DNA from: Rhodopseudomonas_A palustris_F
GTDB lineage: Bacteria; Pseudomonadota; Alphaproteobacteria; Rhizobiales; Xanthobacteraceae
Direction: 5' to 3'
DNA: 64,000 bases
NCBI RefSeq assembly: GCF_000013745.1
Contig: NC_007925.1
Coordinates: 3,596,001-3,660,000, forward strand
Within the stretch, counting starts at the first letter, position 1, and each line of letters opens with the position of its first letter. The notes under the pieces were generated by a model. That model was not told where the DNA came from, did not search any database, and saw only the letters and a list, made by a program, of their open reading frames with translations. Positions 8,532 through 16,464 of the stretch are shown here, one piece after another. The translations under genes were made by a program, and so were the position numbers.

Positions 8532-8561
8532 AAAATAAAAAAAAGGGCCCACCAGGCCCTT
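8532..8561 (-). terminator. Attenuator terminator of the ilvI leader
   Basis: On the minus strand AAGGGCC-tggtg-GGCCCTT is followed by a run of T's ('TTTTTTTATTTT'). This is a textbook intrinsic terminator placed between the leader peptide and the ilvI start, where it can stop transcription before the structural genes. Confidence 0.93.
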
Positions 8562-8607
8562 CCGCACACCGTCTGTCACGGATGGCCTTAGCCACCCAAG
8601 ACGGTGC
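8555..8607 (-). promoter_or_regulatory. Alternative RNA structures of the ilvI attenuator
   Basis: Two mutually exclusive folds can be drawn on the minus strand. (a) GCACCGTCT (8607-8599) pairs with AGACGGTGTGC (8574-8564), extended by GGGTGGC with GCCATCC; this long hairpin leaves the terminator free. (b) GGCCATCCG (8587-8579) pairs with CGGAAGGGCC (8564-8555), which uses the 5' arm of the terminator and so acts as antiterminator. A ribosome stalled in the leader codons would block (a) and favour (b). Confidence 0.8.
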
Positions 8608-8650
8608 GCCTAGGTACTACGATAAGCGAGAGGGTAATTAAATTACGCAC
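8588..8650 (-). CDS. Leader peptide of the ilvI operon (20 residues, regulatory)
   Basis: Starts with GTG at 8650, preceded by GGAG with 6 bases of spacing, and stops with TAA at 8590-8588. Its core reads Leu-Ile-Thr-Leu-Ser-Leu-Ile-Val-Val, followed by ProArgArgThr-Val-Leu-Gly-Gly, so nine of 20 residues are the end products of the pathway. Several of their codons are AT-ending (TTA, ATT, CTT, GTA GTA), which are uncommon in this genome's genes. Position, size and codon content match ilv attenuator leader peptides. It is too short for ordinary gene callers. Confidence 0.9.
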   Translation of the reverse strand: MRNLITLSLIVVPRRTVLGG

Positions 8651-8681
8651 GAGTGGCTCCGGCTTCTCGAAGGTTGCGCGA

Positions 8682-8709
8682 AACATAACCAGCGAACCTC
8701 CAATGTCAA
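8682..8709 (-). promoter_or_regulatory. Promoter of the ilvI operon
   Basis: TTGACA (8709-8704), 16 bases, TATGTT (8687-8682): a near-consensus housekeeping promoter. Transcription should begin near 8675, about 25 bases before the leader peptide start. Confidence 0.85.
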
Positions 8710-8828
8710 GGCGGCTTCGTATGTTGCGTTGTTAAACTATAGCCGTGTTTCGGCCCCTCGGCGAGCGGGAAAGCGGCGTTCAGCTATGCGCGGGGCCGGT
8801 GGAGCCGCAATCCCGAGGTCCGCCACGC

Positions 8829-8978
8829 CACATAGTCATCCTGAGGCGCCGCCGAAGACCCGCGAAGCGGGCTGCGGCGGCCTCGAAGGATGCGCGGCGC
8901 CCATCGCACCGCCGCCGCTCAACACCCGCGTCATCCTTGACGTGGTGCGGCGCCCGCTGCCTCAGGATGACGGCGCCG
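8829..8978. repeat. Palindromic intergenic repeat (diverged copy)
   Basis: Outer arms 'gtcatcctgagg' and 'cctcaggatgac' enclose inner arms such as 'cctcgaaggatg' and 'cgtcatccttga'. It belongs to the same family as 1171-1323. It lies between the ilvI promoter and the end of miaA, a 400-base stretch without genes. Confidence 0.85.
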
Positions 8979-9000
8979 CGACCGATTGCGCCAGCCTGCA

Positions 9001-9116
9001 GGGTGGGCAAAGGCGCGCCTTCGCGCCGTGCCCACCCTTGAGCACCCGCGCATGTTGCGGTGGGCACGCGACTGCTGTCGCTGTTCGAGCGATGGCAGTC
9101 GCTTTGCCCACCCTAC
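9001..9116. repeat. 'gtgggcaaaggcg' palindromic repeat overlapping the miaA stop
   Basis: 'ggtgggcaaaggcgc' faces 'gcgccgtgcccaccc', and a second half, 'ggtgggcacgcgac...gcagtcgctttgcccaccc', follows. The last bases contain the miaA stop codon (9113-9115), so the repeat abuts or supplies the gene's 3' end. Confidence 0.75.
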
Positions 9117-10042
9117 CCGGTCTGCCGCTCCAGCCGCTCCGCCGCCCGGTCCGGTGCCACCCATTCGAACTCCGGCAATTGGTGGCGGAACCAGGTGAAC
9201 TGCCGCTTGGCGTAATGCCTCGTATCGGCGCAGCCGATCGATGCGGCCTCGTCGCGCGATATTTCGCCTTTGAGATGCCGGATCAGCGCCGGCACGCCAT
9301 GCGCCTTCATCGCCGGCAATAGCGGATCAAGCTTTCGCGCCGCCAAGGCCGCGACCTCGTCCAGCGCACCAGCCTGCAGCATCAGCTCGAACCGGGCGTC
9401 GATCCGCGCGTAAAGCTCGTCGCGCTGCGGCGCCAGAAACAGCGCGGTCACTTGCTCCGGCGGCAGCAGCGGCGGCAACGCGTCGCGATGCCAGTCGGTC
9501 AGCGAACGCCCGGTGGCCTCGACCACTTCCAACGCCCGGGCGACGCGGCTGCGGTCGTTCGGATTGAGCCTGGCAGCGCTGGTCGGATCGCGCCTGGCGA
9601 GTGCGGCGTGCAAGGCTTCGACGCCGCCCTGCTCCAGCCGCGCCCGGACGTCCTCACGGACCTGCGGCGCAATCGCCGGCACCGCCGACAGCCCGCGCGT
9701 CAGCGCCTTGAAATACAGCCCGGAGCCGCCGACGAAGATCGGCAGTAGCCCGCGCCCCCGCGCGTCGGCCAGCGCCGCCGCGGCCGCCTCCACCCAGGCC
9801 CCGGCGGAGAAATTCACCGCCGCATCCACCGTGCCGTAAAGCCGATGCGGCACCCTTGCCTCGTCGGCCGGCGTCGGCCGCGCCGTCAGCACCCGCAGGT
9901 CGCCATAGACCTGCATCGAATCGGTATTGATGATCACGCCGCCGCACGCCTCGGCCAGCGCCAGCGCCAACGCCGACTTGCCGCTGGCGGTCGGCCCTGC
10001 GATAAGCACGGCCCTGCCCCGTTCCGGAATAGCCTCGGCCAT
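9113..10042 (-). CDS. miaA: tRNA dimethylallyltransferase
   Basis: Transfers the dimethylallyl group to N6 of A37 in tRNAs that read UNN codons. The 309-residue protein begins with a P-loop, 'AGPTASGKSALAL' (about residues 13-25), followed by 'INTDSMQVY' and 'TARPTPAD', typical MiaA motifs, and later 'FVGGSGLYFKAL' and the tRNA-binding 'TRHYAKRQFTWFR'. I chose ATG at 10042, with 10063 as the alternative; the frame further upstream overlaps serB and is not conserved in style. Its start codon overlaps that of serB on the other strand. Confidence 0.96.
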   Translation of the reverse strand: MAEAIPERGRAVLIAGPTASGKSALALALAEACGGVIINTDSMQVYGDLRVLTARPTPADEARVPHRLYGTVDAAVNFSAGAWVEAAAAALADARGRGLLPIFVGGSGLYFKALTRGLSAVPAIAPQVREDVRARLEQGGVEALHAALARRDPTSAARLNPNDRSRVARALEVVEATGRSLTDWHRDALPPLLPPEQVTALFLAPQRDELYARIDARFELMLQAGALDEVAALAARKLDPLLPAMKAHGVPALIRHLKGEISRDEAASIGCADTRHYAKRQFTWFRHQLPEFEWVAPDRAAERLERQTG

Positions 10043-10934
10043 GTCGCTCGTCGCCACGCTCATCTGCAATCCCAGCAATCCTGCGCTTGATGCCACCGCG
10101 CTCGAGGCCGCCCGCGCGGTCCTGCCGGCGCCGAACGCGGCGGTCTGGCTCAGCGAGGGCGTCGCCGCCGACATCGCCTTTGCCTCCGACGAACCACCGG
10201 CGGTGCTCGCCGAGCGGCTGCGCAAAGCGCGCGGCGACTACCCGGTCGACGTCGTGGTGCAGCCTGCCGCCACCAGGCGCAAGAAACTTTTTCTCGCCGA
10301 CATGGATTCCACCATGATCGGCCAGGAGTGCATCGACGAATTGGCGGATTTCGTCGGCCTCAAGGCCCATGTCGCGGCGATCACCGAACGCGCCATGCAT
10401 GGCGAGATCGAGTTCGAACCGGCGTTGCGCGAGCGCGTCGCGCTGCTCAAGGGCTTGTCGCTGGAGGTGATCGACCAGGTGCTGCGGGAGCGGATCACCT
10501 TGACGCCCGGCGGGCGCGAACTGGTGGCGACGATGCGCGCCAACGGCGCCTATGCCTGCCTGGTGTCGGGCGGCTTCACCCAGTTCACCGGCGCGGTCGC
10601 GGCCCGGCTCGGCTTTCAGGACAACCGCGCCAATGAGTTGCTGGTCAAGGACGGCGTGTTGACCGGCACCGTGGCGGAGCCGATCCTCGGCCGCGCCGCC
10701 AAGCTTGCCGCCTTGCTCGACCTGCGCGAACAGCTCGACCTCGACGACATCGACAGCTTGGCGATCGGCGACGGCGCCAACGATCTCGGCATGATCCAGG
10801 CCGCCGGCCTCGGCGTCGCCTTTCACGCCAAGCCGGCGGTCGCGGCGTCCGCCCATGCGCGGATCGATTTCGGCGACCTTTCGGCGCTGCTCTACGCCCA
10901 GGGCTATAAGCGCAGCGAGTTCGTCACCGGCTGA
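10041..10934 (+). CDS. serB: Phosphoserine phosphatase
   Basis: Last step of serine synthesis, hydrolysing O-phosphoserine. The 297-residue HAD-superfamily enzyme has motif I D-M-D-S-T-M-I ('FLADMDSTMIGQECIDELAD', residues ~88-107), motif II 'LVSGGFTQFTG', a conserved Lys ('GRAAKLAALL') and motif III 'IGDGANDLGMI'. About 80 residues precede the HAD domain, as in other alphaproteobacterial SerB, and may be a diverged ACT-like region. It is divergent from miaA with the start codons interlocked (CATG at 10040-10043), so any serB promoter must lie inside miaA. Confidence 0.97.
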   Translation: MSLVATLICNPSNPALDATALEAARAVLPAPNAAVWLSEGVAADIAFASDEPPAVLAERLRKARGDYPVDVVVQPAATRRKKLFLADMDSTMIGQECIDELADFVGLKAHVAAITERAMHGEIEFEPALRERVALLKGLSLEVIDQVLRERITLTPGGRELVATMRANGAYACLVSGGFTQFTGAVAARLGFQDNRANELLVKDGVLTGTVAEPILGRAAKLAALLDLREQLDLDDIDSLAIGDGANDLGMIQAAGLGVAFHAKPAVAASAHARIDFGDLSALLYAQGYKRSEFVTG

Positions 10935-11058
10935 CCCGGCGGGCGGGCATCAAGGTCGCAGCCGGAGCTATGAGGCTATCGACGCGCCGCCACAGCAACG
11001 GAACGTCCTGCAAAAGCCATGCAAATTTCATGAAATGAGCGAAATTGCGCTCCCAGAT

Positions 11059-11083
11059 GGAACTGTCCGGCAATATGTTCGTT
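11059..11083 (+). promoter_or_regulatory. EcfG-type (general stress) promoter
   Basis: GGAAC (11059-11063), 16 bases, CGTT (11080-11083): an exact match to the alphaproteobacterial EcfG consensus, 47 bases upstream of the small gene at 11130. It is inferred from sequence only. Confidence 0.7.
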
Positions 11084-11129
11084 AGGCGACTTATACTACG
11101 GGGCCGGAAACCCACCAGGGACGCTAGCG

Positions 11130-11333
11130 ATGACCTCAATCGACGGCGAGCAAAGCTCGCTGGTGCCGCATTGTGAGCTCTGCAGCACCGCCATGACGTT
11201 GATCGGCCGGTTGCCTCGCATCTCGCTGCAGCCGTCGGTGCAGGTGTTTCGCTGCTTATCCTGCAATCATGTGGTGTCCGCAGAGCACCGCCTGTCCGCC
11301 CCGTCCGGCGAGGCGACGGCTCGCGGCGGGTAA
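11130..11333 (+). CDS. Small zinc-ribbon-like protein
   Basis: A 67-residue protein with two C-x-x-C pairs ('HCELCS' near residue 15 and 'RCLSCN' near residue 42), spaced as in a single zinc ribbon. There are no other domains and no signal peptide. AGGGA lies 10-14 bases before the ATG. A perfect EcfG-type promoter lies upstream, so it is probably a stress-induced protein. Function is unknown; metal binding is inferred from the cysteines. Confidence 0.75.
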   Translation: MTSIDGEQSSLVPHCELCSTAMTLIGRLPRISLQPSVQVFRCLSCNHVVSAEHRLSAPSGEATARGG

Positions 11334-11392
11334 TCCGCCCGGCGCCTTTGCTACAGCGTCGGCTTGGGGAGTTGAGCCGCGTCCGGGATCCG

Positions 11393-11956
11393 TCAGAACG
11401 CCAGCAATTCGCGGCGATAGTGCTCGCGAAGTTCGGCCAGCACCACGCCGGCCCCCTCCATGACCGCGGTGACGTGAAGCACGAAGTCTCCCACCGGCGA
11501 AAACACCTTGGCTTTCTCAAGCTCGGCGATGAAGCCTTCGACGGCCGCACCACCGCGCAGCACGTCGTCGCCGGTGTGAATTGCGATCGTGGTCCGCCGC
11601 GGCAATAGCTCGGCGACGACGGCGCCGAACGGCTGATCGCCAGCGGTCAGCGCCGTCTGCATCTCGACCGGAAGCCGCTGCGGAAAATACCAATTCTCCG
11701 CCTCCGAGACCACCTGATCGCCCCATTTCAGCAACACGCGGCGGCACCGTATCGGCTCGTCGGCGCTGACTTGCAACGGCCCGTCATATTCCTGCGGATC
11801 CGCCTCGCGGTCGAGCAGCACGGTGGCGGCGAGTTCATCGCCGCAGCCCGGATGATTGCGCCGGCACCAGGCGGCAAGCGCCGCTGTTGCGGTGTCGTGG
11901 TCCTGCAGGAATTGTTGAAATGCGCTCACTCTGGCCGCGGACATGTTGCTACCCAT
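11393..11956 (-). CDS. Uncharacterised protein with a chorismate lyase-like pattern
   Basis: A 187-residue soluble protein of unknown function. The middle segment, 'RCRRVLLKWGDQVVSEAENWYFPQ...L..GDQPFGAVVAELLPRR', resembles the strand pattern of the chorismate lyase (UbiC)/UTRA fold: a charged strand, 'a.a.t..P', then 'L....PLG..L.....R'. The similarity is by eye and weak, so the function is not assigned. ATG at 11956 is preferred over a TTG one codon earlier; ATG at 11944 is also possible. Converges on the small zinc-ribbon gene. Confidence 0.7.
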   Translation of the reverse strand: MGSNMSAARVSAFQQFLQDHDTATAALAAWCRRNHPGCGDELAATVLLDREADPQEYDGPLQVSADEPIRCRRVLLKWGDQVVSEAENWYFPQRLPVEMQTALTAGDQPFGAVVAELLPRRTTIAIHTGDDVLRGGAAVEGFIAELEKAKVFSPVGDFVLHVTAVMEGAGVVLAELREHYRRELLAF

Positions 11957-11982
11957 CAATCCAACACCACGACGCGGTCAGT

Positions 11983-12198
11983 CCCCCCACCCGCGCTCCC
12001 CTCCCCGCAAGGCGGAGGGGTGCGGGCAGCACTCGCGGCGCCGTCAAGAAGCACGATCGGCGCCTCATTGCTCATTCGCAATGCAACTCTTGAAGCGCAA
12101 TTTCAATGCGGGTCGCGAGCGTTGATTCAAGGATGGGGTTGCGCGATCCAGCGGCTCCCCTCCCCCTTGCGGGGAGGGGTTGGGGGTGGGGGGCCGCG
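11983..12198. repeat. Inverted G/C-rich repeat pair upstream of degP's 3' end
   Basis: 'ccccccacccgcgctcccctccccgc' near 11983-12008 and 'ctcccctcccccttgcggggagg' with 'ggggttgggggtggggg' at 12155-12198 form internal hairpins and also pair with each other. This type of C-run/G-run palindrome is a common intergenic repeat in Bradyrhizobiaceae. The distal copy follows the degP stop and may help end its transcript. Confidence 0.65.
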
Positions 12199-12217
12199 TC
12201 AAGGGCTTTCGCAGTTG

Positions 12218-13711
12218 TTACTGCACGCCAAGCGCCACGAAGCGCAACTCGCCGTCGCCGTTGGAGACCAACAGCAGCACCGATTTCTTGCCGTCCTTCT
12301 TGATCGCCTCGATCCGCTTCTTGACGTCGCTGGCGTTGCCGACGGTTTCCTGCGCCACTTCGACGATGACGTCGCCGGCGCTCAAACGCTTCTCCGCCGC
12401 ATCCGAACCGTTGTCGACGCTGGTGATCAGCACGCCCTTGACGCTGTCCTTGATCTTGAACTTGGCGCGCTGCTCTTTGCTGAGCGAGGCGAGGTCGAGG
12501 CCGAGCGCCTTCTGGGTCACCGGCTTTTCCGCTTCGGGCTGGCTCTTCACCGAAGCCTGCACCGGCTTCTCGCCATCGTCGAGCCGGCCGAGCGTGACCT
12601 GCTTGGTCTCTTCCTTGCCCTTGCGGATAATGACGACGTCGACCGCCTTGCCGACCGCGGTGTCGGCCACCACGCGCGACAGATCCTTCGGCTCCTTGAT
12701 GTCCTTGCCGTCGAACCTGATGACGACGTCGCCGGGCTCGATGCCGGCGGGCTTGGCCGGTCCCTTGTCTTCAACGCCGGCAATCAATGCTCCCCGCGCG
12801 GGCTTGATGTTGAGGCTCTCGGCGATCTCGTCGGTGACCTGCTGGATCCGCACGCCGAGCCAGCCGCGGCGCAATTCGCCGAACTGCCGCAGCGAATCCA
12901 CCACGCCGATCACGGTCTTCGACGGCACCGCGAAGCCGATGCCGATCGAGCCGCCGGACGGCGAGATGATCAGCGTGTTGACGCCGATCACTTCGCCGTC
13001 GAGGTTGAACAGCGGGCCGCCGGAATTGCCGCGATTAATCGCGGCGTCGGTCTGGATGTAGCTGTCATAGGGCCCGGAATTGATGTCGCGGTTGCGCGCC
13101 GAGACGATGCCCGCGGTCACCGTGCCGCCGAGCGAGAACGGGTTGCCGATCGCGATCACCCATTCGCCAAGCCGCAACTTGTCGCTGTCGCCGAACTTCA
13201 CCGCCACCAGCGGCTTGGCCGGCGGCTTGAACTTCAAGACGGCGAGATCGGTCTTCTTGTCGACGCCGACCAGCTCCGCCTTGATCTTGGTGCCGTCGTT
13301 CATGATGATGTTGATCTCGTCGGCGTCCGCAATGACGTGATTGTTGGTCACGGCGATGCCGGCGGTGTCGACGATGAAGCCGGAGCCCAGCGAATTGGTC
13401 TTGCGCGGCCCGCTGCCCTTCTCGCCGCCGCGGCGGTTCTTGAAGAAGTCGTCGAAGAACTCCTCGAACGGCGATCCCGGCGGCAATTGCGGCGCCGCCC
13501 CCTTGCCCTCGCCGGCTCCGGCCTTGGCTTCGATGGTCTGCGTGGTCGAGATATTGACCACCGCGTCGATCACCTTTTCGGCGACGTCGGCGATGCCGTC
13601 CGGACCGCGGGCCTGCGCCGGGGCGGCGCTGAACGCGGCGGCAGAGGCAAGGCCAACGGCCACGACGATCGGGCGCAGGCGGCGGCTAAGGGCTGAGATC
13701 GCACCGGTCAT
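12218..13711 (-). CDS. degP: Periplasmic serine protease/chaperone of the DegP/HtrA family
   Basis: A 497-residue envelope protease. A signal peptide ends near 'AAPAQA'. The trypsin-like domain shows the catalytic triad His in 'TNNHVIAD' (~122), Asp in 'KKTDLAVLK' (~152) and Ser in 'NRGNSGGPLF' (~229). Two PDZ domains follow ('RRGWLGVRIQ...' and '...VLITSVDNGSDAAEKRLSAGDVI'). ATG at 13711 gives a normal signal peptide; the longer frame adds non-signal residues. It degrades or refolds misfolded periplasmic proteins. It lies downstream of the hflK-hflC-DUF2065 genes on the same strand, all concerned with envelope protein quality control. Confidence 0.96.
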   Translation of the reverse strand: MTGAISALSRRLRPIVVAVGLASAAAFSAAPAQARGPDGIADVAEKVIDAVVNISTTQTIEAKAGAGEGKGAAPQLPPGSPFEEFFDDFFKNRRGGEKGSGPRKTNSLGSGFIVDTAGIAVTNNHVIADADEINIIMNDGTKIKAELVGVDKKTDLAVLKFKPPAKPLVAVKFGDSDKLRLGEWVIAIGNPFSLGGTVTAGIVSARNRDINSGPYDSYIQTDAAINRGNSGGPLFNLDGEVIGVNTLIISPSGGSIGIGFAVPSKTVIGVVDSLRQFGELRRGWLGVRIQQVTDEIAESLNIKPARGALIAGVEDKGPAKPAGIEPGDVVIRFDGKDIKEPKDLSRVVADTAVGKAVDVVIIRKGKEETKQVTLGRLDDGEKPVQASVKSQPEAEKPVTQKALGLDLASLSKEQRAKFKIKDSVKGVLITSVDNGSDAAEKRLSAGDVIVEVAQETVGNASDVKKRIEAIKKDGKKSVLLLVSNGDGELRFVALGVQ

Positions 13712-13898
13712 GGTCGAGATGTCTCCTGAATCGGGACCGCAAATGTATGATTTCCGCGACACTGCGCCGGATCCGAGGCCCGGCGCAAGCAGAGGCCGAA
13801 GGATACCCCATCCATCGCTTGCGAGGCGGTGAAAAACGCTGTTTCGCGCTCACGTTGCCGTGGAATGGAGCTGCCCGCGCGGCATGTTATGAGCCGGG

Positions 13899-14099
13899 CT
13901 AGCGCCGCACCAGCCAAATCAAAAAGAGGCCCGCGATGGCCGAGCCGATCCCGGCGATTCGCAGCACGTGGTCGGGCGACGACATCGCGCTCTTCATCGC
14001 GCGCCGCATCCAGGACGGGCTCGCTGCGAACAGCACGCCCTCGAGAACGAACAAAATTCCAAGGCCGATGAGGAAGTCGGCGAACGCAATGGACCTCAT
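13899..14099 (-). CDS. DUF2065 small membrane protein
   Basis: A 66-residue protein with two hydrophobic segments ('FADFLIGLGILFVLEGVLFAA' and 'VLRIAGIGSAIAGLFLIWLV') separated by a basic loop, matching the DUF2065 family (E. coli YjeT). In E. coli the homologue also lies directly downstream of hflC, so the synteny supports the call. ATG at 14099 gives the expected length; the frame extends upstream without support. The role is unknown, perhaps accessory to HflKC. Confidence 0.88.
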   Translation of the reverse strand: MRSIAFADFLIGLGILFVLEGVLFAASPSWMRRAMKSAMSSPDHVLRIAGIGSAIAGLFLIWLVRR

Positions 14100-14199
14100 C
14101 AGGCAGGTTCCTCCACGCCCTCGGCAATGCCAAGGGCCTCGTCCGGCGAAGCAGCGCCGCGTCGCGCCGCGCTCGTCGCGACCTTCTGTAAAGGAGCGC

Positions 14200-14245
14200 G
14201 GACGGGAAGGCAAAGCCGGCTAAAGCCGACCTGCACGTCCCGTCC
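14200..14245. terminator. Hairpin between hflC and the DUF2065 gene
   Basis: GGACGGGA (14200-14207) pairs with TCCCGTCC (14238-14245), and 'gccggctaaagccgac' gives an inner stem. There is no T-run on the minus strand, so it may only separate or stabilise the mRNAs. Confidence 0.4.
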
Positions 14246-14255
14246 GAGGAGCACG

Positions 14256-15158
14256 TTACGGCTTCGCCGCGACGCTGGTTTCCGGCGGCTTGCCGCTGGA
14301 ATTGCTGAAGAACTTGAAGAAGTCCGAATCCGGCCGCAGCAGGAACCGGGTGTCGTTGCTCTTCAAGCCGTTCTCATAGGCGGTCATCGAGCGATAGAAC
14401 GCGAAGAAGTCGGCGTCCTTGCCATAAGCCTCGGCGAACAGCCGGTTGCGCTCGCCGTCGCCCTCGCCGCGCACCTGTTCGGCGGTGGAGTTGGCTTCGG
14501 CGATGATCACGGTCGCTTCGCGGTCGGCCTTGGAGCGGATCTCCTGCGCCTTCTGTCCGCCCTGGGCGCGGAACTCGGCGGCCTCGCGCTGCCGCTCGGT
14601 CTGCATCCGCTGGTACACCGCCTGGCTGTTCTGCTCCGGCAGATCGGCGCGCCGGATCCGGACGTCGACCACGGAGATGCCGTAACCGCCGGCTTCCCTG
14701 TCGAGCTGATCGCGGATCTTGGTCATCAAGGCTTCGCGCTGGTCGCGCACCACCTCGATGAAGGTGACCTCGCCCAGCACCCGGCGCAACGCCGCGTTCA
14801 AAAGCGTGGTCAGCTGGATGTTGGCTGCCGGCACCGACCCGATGCTCTGGTAGAACCGCAGTGCGTTCTTGATGCGATAGCGGGCGAAGGCATCGACCAC
14901 CAACCGCTTCTGATCCGACGCGATGACTTCCTGCGACGGATTTTCCAGATCGAGGATCCGCTTGTCGATGCTGATCACGGTGTCGACGAACGGCGCCTTG
15001 AAGTTCAGCCCCGGCTCGGTGACAACGCGAACCGGCTCACCCAGCCGAACCAGCAGCACCTGCTCGGTCTGGGCCACGGTGAAGATCGAACTGTAGCCGA
15101 CCACGATGGCGGCAAGCAGCACCACCAGCGCTACGATTCCTGCAATTCCGGTCTTCAT
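14256..15158 (-). CDS. hflC: FtsH protease modulator HflC
   Basis: A 300-residue SPFH/band-7 protein with one N-terminal membrane anchor ('GIVALVVLLAAIVVGYSSIFTV') and a periplasmic band-7 domain ('VLLVRLGEPVRVVTEPGLNFKAPFVDTVISIDKRIL'). With HflK it forms the cage complex that encloses and restrains the FtsH protease. Its ATG overlaps the hflK stop by four bases (15155-15158), showing translational coupling. Length is normal. Confidence 0.97.
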   Translation of the reverse strand: MKTGIAGIVALVVLLAAIVVGYSSIFTVAQTEQVLLVRLGEPVRVVTEPGLNFKAPFVDTVISIDKRILDLENPSQEVIASDQKRLVVDAFARYRIKNALRFYQSIGSVPAANIQLTTLLNAALRRVLGEVTFIEVVRDQREALMTKIRDQLDREAGGYGISVVDVRIRRADLPEQNSQAVYQRMQTERQREAAEFRAQGGQKAQEIRSKADREATVIIAEANSTAEQVRGEGDGERNRLFAEAYGKDADFFAFYRSMTAYENGLKSNDTRFLLRPDSDFFKFFSNSSGKPPETSVAAKP

Positions 15159-16306
15159 CGGATGCTCCCGCTCTGCTGTTGCGGCTGGCCCGGTGTGGCT
15201 GCGGGCGGACGCCGCGACGACAACTCGCTCAGCGGCAAGTACGGCACGATGCCCTGCGACCCCGCGCCGCCGCCGTCATAGACCAGCTTGTCGGCGCCGC
15301 CGAGAATCCGTTCCATGGTTTCGAGATAGATGCGCTGACGGGTCACGTCGGGAGCCTTCCTGTACTCATCATAGACTTTGAGAAAGCGCGCGCTCTGGCC
15401 CTTGGCCTCGGCAACCGCCTGCTCCTTGTAGCCCTCGGCGACCTGAAGGATCTGCGAGGCGCGCCCGCGCGCATCCGGGATCACGCGATTGGCGTAGGTC
15501 TGGGCTTCGTTCTGCAACCGCTCGAGATCGGCGCGGGCCGCCTGCACGTCGCGGAACGCGTCGATCACCTGCGCCGGCGGATCGACCTTCTGCATCTGCA
15601 CCTGCTGCACCAGAATGCCGGCGCCGTAGCCGTCCAGCGTCTTCTGCATGAGGTCCTGCACGCTGGCTTCGGTGGTGGTGCGTGCGCCGGTCAGGATCGG
15701 CTGAATGCTGGCGCGGCCGACCACTTCGCGCATCGCGCTTTCGGCAACCGCCTTGACGGTGCCTTCAGGGTTCTGGATGTTGAACAGGTAGTTGCCGACG
15801 CCGTCGGGGCTGATCCGCCACAGCACGGTGAAATCGACGTCGACGATGTTCTCGTCGCCGGTCAGCATCAGGCTCTCTTCCGGAACGTCGCGCATGGCTG
15901 TGCCGCGCCGTGCCGTATCGTTGACCAAGGTCATGCCGATACTGATGGTGGAGACGCGCAGCGCCTTGGGCAGCAGCACGGTCTCGATCGGATACGGCAG
16001 GTGATAGTTCAGGCCGGGCTGCACGGTGCGCACGTGCTTGCCGAAGCGCAGTACAACGCCGAGTTCTTCGGACTGCACGCGGAAGAATCCGGACAGACCC
16101 CAGACCGCCAGGGCCGCGACCAGAACCAGCGCGATGCCCATGCTGCTGAGATGCCCGCCGGGAAGCATTTGCTGCAGCCGGTCCTGACCACGCCGCAGCA
16201 GATCTTCAAGATCCGGCGGCCGCGGCCCAGTCGATTGCGGGCCGCTGCCCCACGGTCCCTTCGGCCCCGAACCCCAGGGGCCGCCGCCTTGATTCTTCCA
16301 TGGCAT
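15155..16306 (-). CDS. hflK: FtsH protease modulator HflK
   Basis: A 383-residue partner of HflC. The cytoplasmic N terminus is Gly/Pro/Trp-rich ('MPWKNQGGGPWGSG...'), followed by a membrane anchor ('MGIALVLVAALAVWGLSGFF') and an SPFH domain ('ELGVVLRFGKHVRTVQPGLNYHLP'). I chose ATG at 16306, which begins with the conserved 'MPW'; an earlier in-frame ATG adds only six residues. First gene of the hflK-hflC-DUF2065-degP group. Confidence 0.96.
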   Translation of the reverse strand: MPWKNQGGGPWGSGPKGPWGSGPQSTGPRPPDLEDLLRRGQDRLQQMLPGGHLSSMGIALVLVAALAVWGLSGFFRVQSEELGVVLRFGKHVRTVQPGLNYHLPYPIETVLLPKALRVSTISIGMTLVNDTARRGTAMRDVPEESLMLTGDENIVDVDFTVLWRISPDGVGNYLFNIQNPEGTVKAVAESAMREVVGRASIQPILTGARTTTEASVQDLMQKTLDGYGAGILVQQVQMQKVDPPAQVIDAFRDVQAARADLERLQNEAQTYANRVIPDARGRASQILQVAEGYKEQAVAEAKGQSARFLKVYDEYRKAPDVTRQRIYLETMERILGGADKLVYDGGGAGSQGIVPYLPLSELSSRRPPAATPGQPQQQSGSIR

Positions 16307-16464
16307 CAACAGTCTCCTCCGCACAGGTCCCGCTTCGCAAAGACCCGGCTTGCAACATCTGTACGGCGTTATAGGGGACGGGCACCGCCCTTACAACGCA
16401 GCTTCTCGCTGTCGTGAGCTAAGCTTGAACCCGCATTTGTCAATGTAATCGTCATTCGGCGGGG

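Noticed and set aside
6530..8641. A 703-codon open frame on the + strand opposite ilvI
   Set aside because: It is an antisense frame kept open by high GC; its translation is His/Arg-rich without domains, while the minus strand encodes full-length acetolactate synthase.
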